Assembly: GCA_048264125.1 (NCBI GenBank)
Contig: JBLXDM010000001.1
Span: forward strand, 496,001 to 560,000
Source: M1-B18 sp048264125
Lineage (GTDB): Bacteria > Bacillota > Clostridia > Peptostreptococcales > Natronincolaceae
Reading direction: 5' to 3'
Length of the DNA stretch: 64,000 bases
The notes below the pieces were generated by a model. That model did not search any database. It had not been told where the DNA came from and worked only from the letters and a program-made list of their open reading frames with translations. Of this stretch, positions 16,411 to 24,314 are shown piece by piece (positions within the stretch are counted from its first letter, which is position 1; each line of letters begins with the position of its first letter). A program made the translations under genes and the position numbers.

Positions 16411-16686
16411 ATGAGTCAGGCATTAGGTATGATAGAAACTAAGGGCTTGGTCGGTGCTATCGAGGCAGCCGATGCAATGGTTAAGGCAGCAAATGTAACA
16501 CTGGTGGGCTATGAAAAAATCGGCTATGGCCTGGTAACTGTGATGGTAAGGGGTGATGTAGGGGCCGTAAAGGCTGCCACCGATGCCGGGGCCGAGGCTG
16601 CAAGGGCTGTGGGGGAGCTGCATTCTGTCCATGTTATACCAAGACCCCATGCTGAGGTTGAGAGGGTTTTATTAAAGCAGGAATAA
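16411..16686 (+). CDS. Bacterial microcompartment shell protein, BMC-H (3)
   Basis: A 91-residue, near-consensus hexameric shell protein of the PduA/EutM type: QALGMIETKGLVGAIEAAD, pore region YEKIGYGLVTVMVRGDVGAV, and VHVIPRPHAEVERVL. Tyr in the pore loop (IGYG) replaces the common Ser. The ATG at 16411 has AAGGAGG seven bases upstream. The 118-bp gap before it holds no recognised feature. Confidence 0.96.
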   Translation: MSQALGMIETKGLVGAIEAADAMVKAANVTLVGYEKIGYGLVTVMVRGDVGAVKAATDAGAEAARAVGELHSVHVIPRPHAEVERVLLKQE

Positions 16687-16711
16687 AAAAATCTTGGGCG
16701 GGTGAAAAATA

Positions 16712-17515
16712 ATGGAATTGAACCGAACAAGAGAAATCCTTAATCAGCTTTCCTCAAAGGGGAAGGAGGGCCTTCCACCGAAGGTGGACAGGAGGCTTCT
16801 GATTGTCCTAACAGGCACCGACAATGGTGTGGAGGAGTTGATTCCCCCCCTTGTTAGGGCACGGGGCAGAGGCTTTCGATATCGATTAGCCTTATCAAAG
16901 GCCGCTGAAGGCCTGCTTAGTATTGATAGTATTGCCTTAAAGCTTCAGCCTATAGCCTTAATTAAGGAAGGCTCCCCGATGGATGAGGTAGAGGCATTGA
17001 AGGATATAGATGCTGTTGTAGTGCCTCTCCTGACCCAGAATACCGCCTTCAAGCTTTGCAATGGCATTCAGGATCAGCTGATACCAAGGCTGCTATGGCA
17101 GAGTCTTTGGTTGGGGATACCCCTTTGGATGAACCTGGAGGGCTTAAGGACCTATAGGGGTATGGCTCCAGCATCAGAGGCCATGAAAAACATGGTGGAG
17201 GCCAACGTTGTAAAGCTTAAGTCTATGGGGATTGAGGAAATTAATGATAAGGAGTATATGGAGAAGATTTTTAAATATCTGGATTCAAAGGACCTGGCAG
17301 GGGCTTCGTTGACAGCAGCTTTGTCAGTCTCTAGCTCAGCTGCTGATTTAAAGGCAGCCGTCAGCCCCAACAATAAAAAAAGCATCATAACCGAAGGAGA
17401 CGTACTCAAAATTCCTCCGCAGGTGAAGGAAATTAAGGTTGGCGGCAATTCGATTGTAACTCCTCTGGCCTATGATACCGCCAGAAGGAAAGGAATCAAG
17501 ATAATAAAGGCTTAA
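16712..17515 (+). CDS. Microcompartment-associated flavoprotein-like protein with C-terminal BMC tail motif
   Basis: A 267-residue protein. The N-terminal ~170 residues have a Rossmann-like pattern (RRLLIVLTGTDNGVEELIPP ... DAVVVPLLTQNTAFKLCNG), as in the flavoprotein family that includes UbiX and Dfp. After a variable stretch, the last ~45 residues (IITEGDVLKI ... IVTPLAYDTARRKGIKI) resemble a tail segment seen on EutQ and other microcompartment proteins, which may anchor or target it. It sits between shell genes. A role in flavin/prFMN handling inside the compartment is speculative; function unknown. Confidence 0.6.
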   Translation: MELNRTREILNQLSSKGKEGLPPKVDRRLLIVLTGTDNGVEELIPPLVRARGRGFRYRLALSKAAEGLLSIDSIALKLQPIALIKEGSPMDEVEALKDIDAVVVPLLTQNTAFKLCNGIQDQLIPRLLWQSLWLGIPLWMNLEGLRTYRGMAPASEAMKNMVEANVVKLKSMGIEEINDKEYMEKIFKYLDSKDLAGASLTAALSVSSSAADLKAAVSPNNKKSIITEGDVLKIPPQVKEIKVGGNSIVTPLAYDTARRKGIKIIKA

Positions 17516-17537
17516 ACTCCATTTTGAAGGAGATGAA

Positions 17538-17831
17538 ATGATGTATTTAGGCAGAGTTGTAGGAACAGTTGTGGCAACGAGGAAGGATGAAAGGCTGACG
17601 GGGACTAAGCTGATGGTAACACAGCCCCTGAATCTGGAGAAAAATCCAGTAGGGGAAGCCTTAGTTGCTGTAGATACCGTAGGTGCAGGCATCGGTGAAA
17701 TTGTCATATATACTAAGGGGACAGCGGCAAGGTATGCTGCCGATAAGCTTCAATCCCCTATAGATGCTGCAATTATTGGAATAGTCGACAATATCGACAT
17801 ATACAGAGACTTAATTAAAGACAATAGCTAA
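17538..17831 (+). CDS. Bacterial microcompartment vertex protein, BMC-P (EutN/CcmL family)
   Basis: A 97-residue EutN/CcmL/CsoS4-type protein: YLGRVVGTVVATRKDERLTG, LVAVDTVGAGIGEIVIYTKG, and AAIIGIVDNIDI are all diagnostic. Pentamers close the twelve corners of the polyhedral shell. ATG codons at 17538 and 17541 are both possible after AAGGAG (17527-17532). It is the only pentamer gene seen here and lies directly upstream of the deaminase-like gene. Confidence 0.96.
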   Translation: MMYLGRVVGTVVATRKDERLTGTKLMVTQPLNLEKNPVGEALVAVDTVGAGIGEIVIYTKGTAARYAADKLQSPIDAAIIGIVDNIDIYRDLIKDNS

Positions 17832-17845
17832 GGGAGGTGAAGGCT

Positions 17846-19660
17846 TTGCTGGATGCCTTAGGAATAAAGAGAGCAATAGAGCATAGACAGTTGATTGATG
17901 TGCTGATGTCGGAGAAGGAGCATGCAGATGTTGTCTTATATCAAGGTAATGTCATTAATGTCCTCACCAGAGAAATTTATAGGGCCGACATAGCTATAAA
18001 GGGGAAGTATATCTTGATGGTGGGGAAGGCCGACGCCTTGATTGGTCCGGAAACTATAGTTGTAGAGCTGCAGGATAAGTATTTAGCACCGGGATTTATT
18101 GACTCCCATATGCATTTTGAAAGCAGTATGCTTACTATTACGGAATTTTCAAGGCTATCAATACCCTCCGGCACCACGACTCTGGTGGCGGACCCCCATG
18201 AAATTGGCAATGCCCTTGGACCGATAGGCATTAAGGCTATGGCGGAGGAGGCCAGCATAGTGCTGAATCATGTTCATTTAGTCGTTCCTGCCCTCACCCC
18301 CGATTGCCCACAGCTGGAAACAGCAGGCTATGATATTACCTCAAGGGATATGGGGGCGCTGCTGAATTACCCAAATGTCATTGGGATCGGTGAGCTTCAG
18401 GGCTTCAGTAATGCTAAGCATGTATATAATAATACGCCGGAAATAATTACGGACCTCGTTGCCTCCACCACCTATGCCAGAAGCATAGGGAAAATTGTAG
18501 ACGGCAATGCACCAGAGCTCTTCGGTGCTGAATTGGCAGCCCATATAATAGCCACAGGCGGCAGCTGCTCCTGTCACGAGACCACCACAAAGGAGGAGTG
18601 CATCGAGAAGCTGCGGCAGGGGGTACACGTATTTATGAGGGAGGGCTCCACTCAGAAGAATATGGCAGAATGCATTAGGGCCATTACGGAGGAGGGCTTG
18701 GATAGTCGTAGATGCATATTGGCCACCGATGACATGGTGGCGGAGGACCTGGAAAAGCTGGGTCACATGAATGAGATAGTAAAAAGGACCATCAAGGAGG
18801 GAGTTAATCCCGTTGAGGCAATTCAAATGGTAACGATAAATCCTGCTGCATACTTCGGCTTTGAGGACAGAGGTGTGCTGGCGGCTGGAAAGCTGGCGGA
18901 TATCGCTATTATCAGCGATCTAAACAAAATGACGGTGGCGGGGGTATTTTTGGAGGGTAGGCTGGTGGCTGCCGAGGGCAAGCTATTGATAGATATGCCT
19001 AAATACACCTATCCTAATCATGTAAAAAATTCAGTTAAGGTCCAAAGGCTGACGGAGGGGGATTTGGCAATATCCGCGAAGGGAAATGAGGCAAGGGTTA
19101 GATGTATTGAGCTGATCCCGGACCAAAATCTTTCTGGTGGACTGGAGCTTAAGCTGAGGGCTCAGCAGGGCTCGGTATTACCGGACACAACACAGGATGC
19201 CTTGGAAATAGTGTGCATAGAGAGATATGGCAGAAACGGGAATATAGGTAAGGCCTTTGTTAAGGGCTTTGGTATGAAGCGGGGAGCCTTTGCAGAAAGC
19301 GTAGCCCATGATACCCATAATATCATCGCAGTCGGTGCCAGCTTGCAGGATATAGCAGCCGCAGTAAATCATGTCATTGAAATGGGTGGCGGCATTGCTG
19401 TCTCTAGGGATAAGAGGATAATCGGTGAATTGAGGCTGCCGGTGGGGGGCTTAATCACCGATGAGCTTACAGGGCCTGAGGTCAGCAGCAGAATATCCGA
19501 AATGGAAAGGCTGGTTAAGGAGGAGCTGGGCTGCAGTGTTCATGCGCCCTTTATGCATCTGTCCTTCCTGGCTTTATCCACAAGCCCTAAATGGAAGCTT
19601 ACCGATAAAGGCCTAATAGATGTCAATAACTTCCGGATATTAGAGCCGGTGGTTGAATAG
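17846..19660 (+). CDS. Divergent adenine deaminase paralogue (predicted 4-aminoimidazole deaminase)
   Basis: A 604-residue member of the adenine deaminase family with the N-terminal metal site (DSHMHFESSM, VADPHEI), TDD motif (LATDDMVAEDL) and C-terminal AHDTHNIIAVG segment. Where adenine deaminases have IDGHxP, this protein has VDGNAPEL (near residue 220), replacing a conserved His by Asn; the following region is SCSCHETT. A conventional adenine deaminase lies at 26.6 kb. The position next to the shell genes and changed active site suggest another aminated imidazole substrate, for example 4-aminoimidazole. TTG at 17846 is chosen because GGGAGG is eight bases upstream; GTG at 17837 overlaps that site. 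Confidence 0.85.
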   Translation: MLDALGIKRAIEHRQLIDVLMSEKEHADVVLYQGNVINVLTREIYRADIAIKGKYILMVGKADALIGPETIVVELQDKYLAPGFIDSHMHFESSMLTITEFSRLSIPSGTTTLVADPHEIGNALGPIGIKAMAEEASIVLNHVHLVVPALTPDCPQLETAGYDITSRDMGALLNYPNVIGIGELQGFSNAKHVYNNTPEIITDLVASTTYARSIGKIVDGNAPELFGAELAAHIIATGGSCSCHETTTKEECIEKLRQGVHVFMREGSTQKNMAECIRAITEEGLDSRRCILATDDMVAEDLEKLGHMNEIVKRTIKEGVNPVEAIQMVTINPAAYFGFEDRGVLAAGKLADIAIISDLNKMTVAGVFLEGRLVAAEGKLLIDMPKYTYPNHVKNSVKVQRLTEGDLAISAKGNEARVRCIELIPDQNLSGGLELKLRAQQGSVLPDTTQDALEIVCIERYGRNGNIGKAFVKGFGMKRGAFAESVAHDTHNIIAVGASLQDIAAAVNHVIEMGGGIAVSRDKRIIGELRLPVGGLITDELTGPEVSSRISEMERLVKEELGCSVHAPFMHLSFLALSTSPKWKLTDKGLIDVNNFRILEPVVE

Positions 19661-19879
19661 CCTTAGAAACAGTAGAAGAAAGGAACTGAAGGGCGCCTCT
19701 GAAAAACCCAGCTTAGGATGAAAGTTTGGGGATTTTTCTCTACAAGTCCCTCAGTGTTTTCCAGCTGCTGTAAGGATAACAGTAAAAATGCATACGAAGG
19801 GAGGGTAGGCCATAGATTGCACCTTGGGGTGGATTTAATCCACTGGCATAAAATAATGCCTATAAAATAAGGGGGTCTA

Positions 19880-21205
19880 ATGATGAGTAGTAAACCTGAA
19901 GCTATGAATAACAGCCTATTGGAAAGAGCCTTCAAGCTCAAAGAGCACAAAACAACCGTTAAAACCGAGGTTTTAGCAGGTATCACCACCTTTATGACGA
20001 TGGCCTACATTTTAAGCGTCAACCCGGGAATATTAAGCAATACGGGAATGGATATTAACGCTTTGTTTACAGCCACAGCCCTTTCAGCAGCCATTGCCAC
20101 CTTAGTAATGGCCTTTGTTGCTAATTATCCCTTTGCGCTGGCACCGGGAATGGGACTTAATGCCTTCTTTGCCTTCACAGTAGTTCTCACCTACGGATAT
20201 TCCTGGCAATTTGCACTAACCGCTATTTTAATAGAGGGTATCATATTTATAATCCTAACCTTCTTAAACGTAAGAGAGGCAATAGTTAACTGCATACCAT
20301 TAAACATTAAGCATGCCGTAAGTGTTGGTATAGGACTATTTATTGCCTTTATAGGCTTATCCAATGCAAAAATCGTTGTGCCCTTAGAGGCAACCTCTGT
20401 AACTCTGGGGAATGTTACAAGCCCTGGTGTTCTCCTTGCTTTAATTGGCTTAGTAATAACAGGGGTCCTCTTAGCAAAAAAGGTTAAGGGTGCTTTGCTG
20501 CTGGGGATTCTTTTAACAACTGTGCTGGGGATTCCTATGGGAGTCACTCCTATGCCTGAAAAATTCATCGGGCTTCCTCCCTCGCTGGAGCCGATATTCT
20601 TTAAGTTTGATTTCTCAAATATATTCTCAATGGATATGGTAGTTATCGTATTCACCTTCCTGTTTGTGGATTTATTTGATACATTAGGAACATTGGTTGG
20701 TGTAGCTTCAAAGGCAGATATGCTGGATAAAGATGGAAAGTTGCCTAAGGCTAAACAGGCACTATTTGCCGATGCGATTGGCACTACAGTAGGTGCAATG
20801 CTGGGAACCAGCACCGTTACCACCTATGTGGAAAGCGCCTCCGGTGTTGCTGAGGGTGGAAGAACAGGCTTAACTGCACTAACCACAGGCGGGTTATTCC
20901 TACTGGCTCTATTCTTTGCCCCTATCTTTACCTTAGTTCCATCTGAAGCTACTGCGCCTGTACTAATTCTGGTGGGACTATTTATGATGTCGCCGATACT
21001 TAAGATTAATCTGGAGGATTTCACAGAGGCTATTCCTGCCTTCTTAACGATTATAATGATGCCTCTGGCCTACAGTATCGCTGAAGGTATCGTATTCGGT
21101 ATTATGTCCTATGTGCTTTTAAAGGTTTTAACAGGAAAATACCGTCAGGTTTCTCCTATAATGTATGGTCTTTTTATTATTTTTATCATCAAGCATCTGG
21201 TATAA
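19880..21205 (+). CDS. NCS2 family purine permease (AzgA-type)
   Basis: A 441-residue membrane transporter of the NCS2/AzgA group with about 12-14 hydrophobic segments. AGITTFMTMAYILSVNPGIL, APGMGLNAFFAFTVV, DLFDTLGTLVGVASKA and GTSTVTTYVESASGVAEGG are the family's signature stretches. Members import adenine, guanine and hypoxanthine with H+. In this operon it would bring purines to the deaminases and hydroxylase downstream. AAGGGGG precedes the ATG pair at 19880/19883. The 219 bp upstream show no purine riboswitch core. Confidence 0.94.
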   Translation: MMSSKPEAMNNSLLERAFKLKEHKTTVKTEVLAGITTFMTMAYILSVNPGILSNTGMDINALFTATALSAAIATLVMAFVANYPFALAPGMGLNAFFAFTVVLTYGYSWQFALTAILIEGIIFIILTFLNVREAIVNCIPLNIKHAVSVGIGLFIAFIGLSNAKIVVPLEATSVTLGNVTSPGVLLALIGLVITGVLLAKKVKGALLLGILLTTVLGIPMGVTPMPEKFIGLPPSLEPIFFKFDFSNIFSMDMVVIVFTFLFVDLFDTLGTLVGVASKADMLDKDGKLPKAKQALFADAIGTTVGAMLGTSTVTTYVESASGVAEGGRTGLTALTTGGLFLLALFFAPIFTLVPSEATAPVLILVGLFMMSPILKINLEDFTEAIPAFLTIIMMPLAYSIAEGIVFGIMSYVLLKVLTGKYRQVSPIMYGLFIIFIIKHLV

Positions 21206-21219
21206 AATAGTATAATAAG

Positions 21220-21260
21220 TATTGCGGCAGAGGAGCTATGAATTTGCCTCTGCCGCAATA
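21220..21260 (+). terminator. 14-bp hairpin after the purine permease
   Basis: TATTGCGGCAGAGG (21220-21233) and CCTCTGCCGCAATA (21247-21260) are perfect complements with a 13-base loop. No T tract follows, so it may protect the message 3' end rather than stop transcription fully. The rest of the 338-bp gap contains a repeat element. Confidence 0.55.
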
Positions 21261-21297
21261 ACAATCGAAGAAGTTGCACAATAAGGGTGAGCAGTAT

Positions 21298-21408
21298 GTT
21301 TATACAAAGTTAAAAGTTTCCTGCTTAGTGTCCTACGGGCTAATCCATTGAATTTAAAATGTTATTAGCCCTAGACAATGCGCGATAAACCTTTAACTTT
21401 CTATAAAC
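21298..21408 (+). repeat. 111-bp inverted-repeat element, copy 1
   Basis: Ends are GTTTATACAAAGTTAAAAG and CTTTAACTTTCTATAAAC, imperfect terminal inverted repeats, enclosing GCTTAGTGTCCTACGGGCTAA and TTATTAGCCCTAGACAATG. Related copies occur at 39.4 and 57.5 kb. Similar outer flanks (about 21269-21450) extend the palindrome as in copy 3. No transposase inside, so it is MITE- or REP-like. Confidence 0.75.
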
Positions 21409-21543
21409 TAAAACGTATATGCACTCCCATGGTAATGTGCAATTTCCTTAATCCTTAGTATTCATGGATGGCTATGGGGTATAATTGATATACGGCGTTA
21501 TATCCCATATCGATGCATGAAGCGCTAAAAAGGAGGAGCATAT

Positions 21544-22887
21544 ATGAGGTCTTTATTGATTAAGAACGGTACATTGGTGACTATGGATAAGCAAAGGAGA
21601 ATTATCCGAGGGGATATTTTGATAGAGGAAAATAAAATCAAGGAAATAGGCGATTCGATTAGCTGTGAAGCAGATCGGGTGCTGGATGCCACAGGAAAGG
21701 TGGTAATTCCTGGCCTTATACAAACCCATATACACCTGACCCAGAGCTTAATTAGGAATCAGGCTGACGATTTGGAGCTGTTGGATTGGCTAAGGGAAAG
21801 GGTGTGGCCTTTAGAGGCGGCCCACACTGCCGAGTCCAATTATTTGTCGGCTAAGCTGGGGATAGGAGAGCTAATAAAGGGAGGCACCACCGCCATCATA
21901 GATATGGAGACGGTGAATCATACCGAGGCAGCCTTTGAGGCCCTTTATGAAAGCGGCTTTAGAGCCATTGCTGGCAAGTGTATGATGGATTATGGCAAGG
22001 GGGTACCTGAGGCACTTATGGAAAGGCCGCAGGAGTCTATCGCAGAGTCTGTAGCACTGCTTAAGAAATGGCATAATAAAGGCAATGGAAGGCTTCAATA
22101 TGCCTTTGCACCTAGATTTGTAGTCTCCTGCTCTGAGGAGCTTTTAAAGAAGGTAGGAGTGCTGGCTAAGGAATACGATGTAATGGTCCACACCCATGCA
22201 TCGGAAAACCAAGGAGAAATTAAGGTGGTGGAAAGAGATAGGGGGATGAGGAATATAAGCTATCTCCATCATCTGGGGCTGACGGGGGAAAGGCTAATAT
22301 TAGCCCATTGTATTTGGCTGCAGGAGGAGGAAATGAAGCTGCTGGCAGACACCGGCACAAGGGTTGTGCATTGTCCCAGCTCCAATCTAAAGCTGGCCTC
22401 AGGAATTGCTAAAATCCCTGAGCTACTTTCAATGGGGGTTGAGGTTTCCCTTGGTGCTGATGGCGCTCCCTGCAATAATAATCTAGATATTTTTCAGGAG
22501 ATGAGAAGTGCTGCCCTGATCCATAAGGCGAGGCTACTAGATCCAACAATAATGCCTGCCGAGACTGTATTTGAAATGGCTACCTTGGGGGGCGCAAGAG
22601 CAATGGGTATGGAGGATAAGCTGGGAAGCCTTGAGGTAGGCAAGCTGGCGGATATCGCTATATTAGATACAAGGGTGCTGCATATGGCGCCCAATAATGA
22701 GGGTAATATTATTTCGCAGCTGGTATATTCTGCCCGAAGCTCAGATGTTGTAGCCACCATTATTGACGGAAGAATAGTTATGGAGGAAAGAGAGCTGAAG
22801 ACCCTGAAGGAAAAGGCGATAATTGAGGAATCCACTAGGCTATTGAAGCAGCAGTTTGCGACAAGTGGTATAAAGAGGCGGATTTAG
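21544..22887 (+). CDS. Amidohydrolase, guanine deaminase / ATZ-TRZ family
   Basis: A 447-residue mononuclear-metal deaminase. QTHIHLTQSLIRN (near residue 60) gives the HxH ligands, VHTHASENQGE the third His with Glu, LAHCIWL the fourth, and LGADGAPCNNN the catalytic Asp. It belongs with guanine deaminase, 8-oxoguanine deaminase, SsnA and atrazine chlorohydrolase. Next to xanthine dehydrogenase genes, guanine to xanthine is the likeliest reaction, but family members differ in substrate. AAAGGAGGAG precedes the ATG. It is followed by the FAD subunit 11 bp later, so it opens the second half of the purine operon after the repeat-containing gap. Confidence 0.88.
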   Translation: MRSLLIKNGTLVTMDKQRRIIRGDILIEENKIKEIGDSISCEADRVLDATGKVVIPGLIQTHIHLTQSLIRNQADDLELLDWLRERVWPLEAAHTAESNYLSAKLGIGELIKGGTTAIIDMETVNHTEAAFEALYESGFRAIAGKCMMDYGKGVPEALMERPQESIAESVALLKKWHNKGNGRLQYAFAPRFVVSCSEELLKKVGVLAKEYDVMVHTHASENQGEIKVVERDRGMRNISYLHHLGLTGERLILAHCIWLQEEEMKLLADTGTRVVHCPSSNLKLASGIAKIPELLSMGVEVSLGADGAPCNNNLDIFQEMRSAALIHKARLLDPTIMPAETVFEMATLGGARAMGMEDKLGSLEVGKLADIAILDTRVLHMAPNNEGNIISQLVYSARSSDVVATIIDGRIVMEERELKTLKEKAIIEESTRLLKQQFATSGIKRRI

Positions 22888-22898
22888 GGGGGAAAGCC

Positions 22899-23813
22899 AT
22901 GCATTTATTGGTTTATAGGGGAGATGAGCTTGAGGAGCTGCTGGTGCTTTTAGAACAATATCAAGGCAAAGCCAGCATAGTTGCAGGAGGTACCGATATC
23001 ATCCTTAGACTTCGGGAAAAAGAGCTGAAGCCGGAGATTTTACTGGATATATCAAGTATTAAAGAGCTGAAGGGTATATCAGAATTTAGATCGGAGGCTG
23101 CAGGGGCTAAAAAGGATGGCCTCGTGGAAAATGCTTTGGTGAAGACAAGGATCGCTATAGGGGCAGCGGTAACCTTCAGTGAAATAGCAAAAAGTCCTTT
23201 GTTTAAGTTGAATCTAAGAGGGTTGGCGGATGCTGCCTCATCGGTGGGCTCTCCACAAATAAGAAACGCTGCCACCATTGGGGGGAATATCTGCAATGCT
23301 TCTCCCGCGGCTGACATCCTTCCGCCGCTTTTGGCCTTAGATGCCTCTGTAGCTGTTAAAAGCAGCGATGAAGAGTTGGTGCTTCCACTGCATCGCTTTT
23401 TGCTGGATAAGGGGAAGGTCAGGCTTCAGCCCAATCAGCTGCTTTACAGTGTAGTCTTCGAAAGGCCAAAGCAAAATCAATCCCTTGGCTTTGCAAAGCT
23501 GGGACTAAGGAAAGCCTTGGCAATATCGAGAATCGCCGTGGCTGTTTTTGTGGAGACAGAAAATAATTGCTTCGCTACAGTTAGAGTGGCCACCGGGGCC
23601 TGTGGCAGAATTCCCCTTCGGGAGACTACAATAGAGACTCAGCTTGCAGGCAGAGACATAAACGATAAAAGCATAGAGGCGGCTGCTGAGCGATATAAGA
23701 TGGTGCTGGAGGAACGCTTAGAGGGGCGAAATGCAGCAGAGTATAAAAGCGAGGCAGTAAAGGGTGTATTTAAGGAGGCCATAACGAGGGCCCTCAGCTA
23801 TCAAAATTTGTAA
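22899..23813 (+). CDS. Xanthine dehydrogenase / purine hydroxylase FAD subunit
   Basis: A 304-residue FAD-binding subunit of a molybdenum hydroxylase. KASIVAGGTDIILRLRE (near residue 26-43) and RNAATIGGNICNASPAAD (near 124-141) are the two FAD-binding blocks; the C-terminal CO-dehydrogenase-flavoprotein domain follows (TVRVATGACGRIPLR). It passes electrons from the iron-sulfur subunit to NAD+ or another acceptor. Genes for the FAD, Fe-S and Mo subunits are contiguous. Confidence 0.93.
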   Translation: MHLLVYRGDELEELLVLLEQYQGKASIVAGGTDIILRLREKELKPEILLDISSIKELKGISEFRSEAAGAKKDGLVENALVKTRIAIGAAVTFSEIAKSPLFKLNLRGLADAASSVGSPQIRNAATIGGNICNASPAADILPPLLALDASVAVKSSDEELVLPLHRFLLDKGKVRLQPNQLLYSVVFERPKQNQSLGFAKLGLRKALAISRIAVAVFVETENNCFATVRVATGACGRIPLRETTIETQLAGRDINDKSIEAAAERYKMVLEERLEGRNAAEYKSEAVKGVFKEAITRALSYQNL

Positions 23814-23828
23814 AGGTGGCGTTGGGGT

Positions 23829-24314
23829 ATGAAGGAGATTTCTTTACGGGTTAATGGTGAAGCATGTAGAGCTGATATTCATGAGGAAATGAGATTAATA
23901 GATTTATTACGGGATGTCCTGCGTCTTACGGGAACCAAGGAGGGCTGCGGTGAAGGAGAATGCGGTGCCTGTACGGTGATAATGGAGGGGAAAACCGTCA
24001 ATTCCTGTATGGTGATGGCCTTTCAGGCAGAGGGGAAGGAAATCATAACCATAGAGGGGATGGAGACTAATGGAAAGCTGCACCCAATCCAAAGGGCCTT
24101 TCTGGAGCAGGGGGCCGTCCAATGCGGTTTCTGTATACCGGGAATGGTGCTTTCTGCCAAGGTATTATTGGAGGAAAACCATAGACCCACAAGAGATGAG
24201 ATAAGGGAGGGAATATCGGGTAATCTTTGCAGATGCACCGGCTATAACAAAATTGTCGATGCGATAGAGACTGCTGCAGGCTACATAAATGCCGGGGGGG
24301 ATTCAAATGCTTAA
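23829..24314 (+). CDS. Xanthine dehydrogenase / purine hydroxylase 2Fe-2S subunit
   Basis: A 161-residue iron-sulfur subunit with the plant-ferredoxin cluster motif GCGEGECGACTV (near residues 40-51) and the second cluster domain QCGFCIPGMVLSA plus GNLCRCTGYNKI. Length and cysteine spacing are standard. Its last 8 bases overlap the start of the molybdenum subunit gene, implying coupled translation. Confidence 0.96.
   Translation: MKEISLRVNGEACRADIHEEMRLIDLLRDVLRLTGTKEGCGEGECGACTVIMEGKTVNSCMVMAFQAEGKEIITIEGMETNGKLHPIQRAFLEQGAVQCGFCIPGMVLSAKVLLEENHRPTRDEIREGISGNLCRCTGYNKIVDAIETAAGYINAGGDSNA

Noticed and set aside
19661..19879. Purine riboswitch in front of the purine permease
   Set aside because: The conserved loop sequences of guanine/adenine or xanthine riboswitches were not found in this gap, nor in the gap before 10456.
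20191..20823. 210-codon open frame antisense to the purine permease
   Set aside because: The plus-strand permease is unambiguous; the antisense translation has no recognisable domain.
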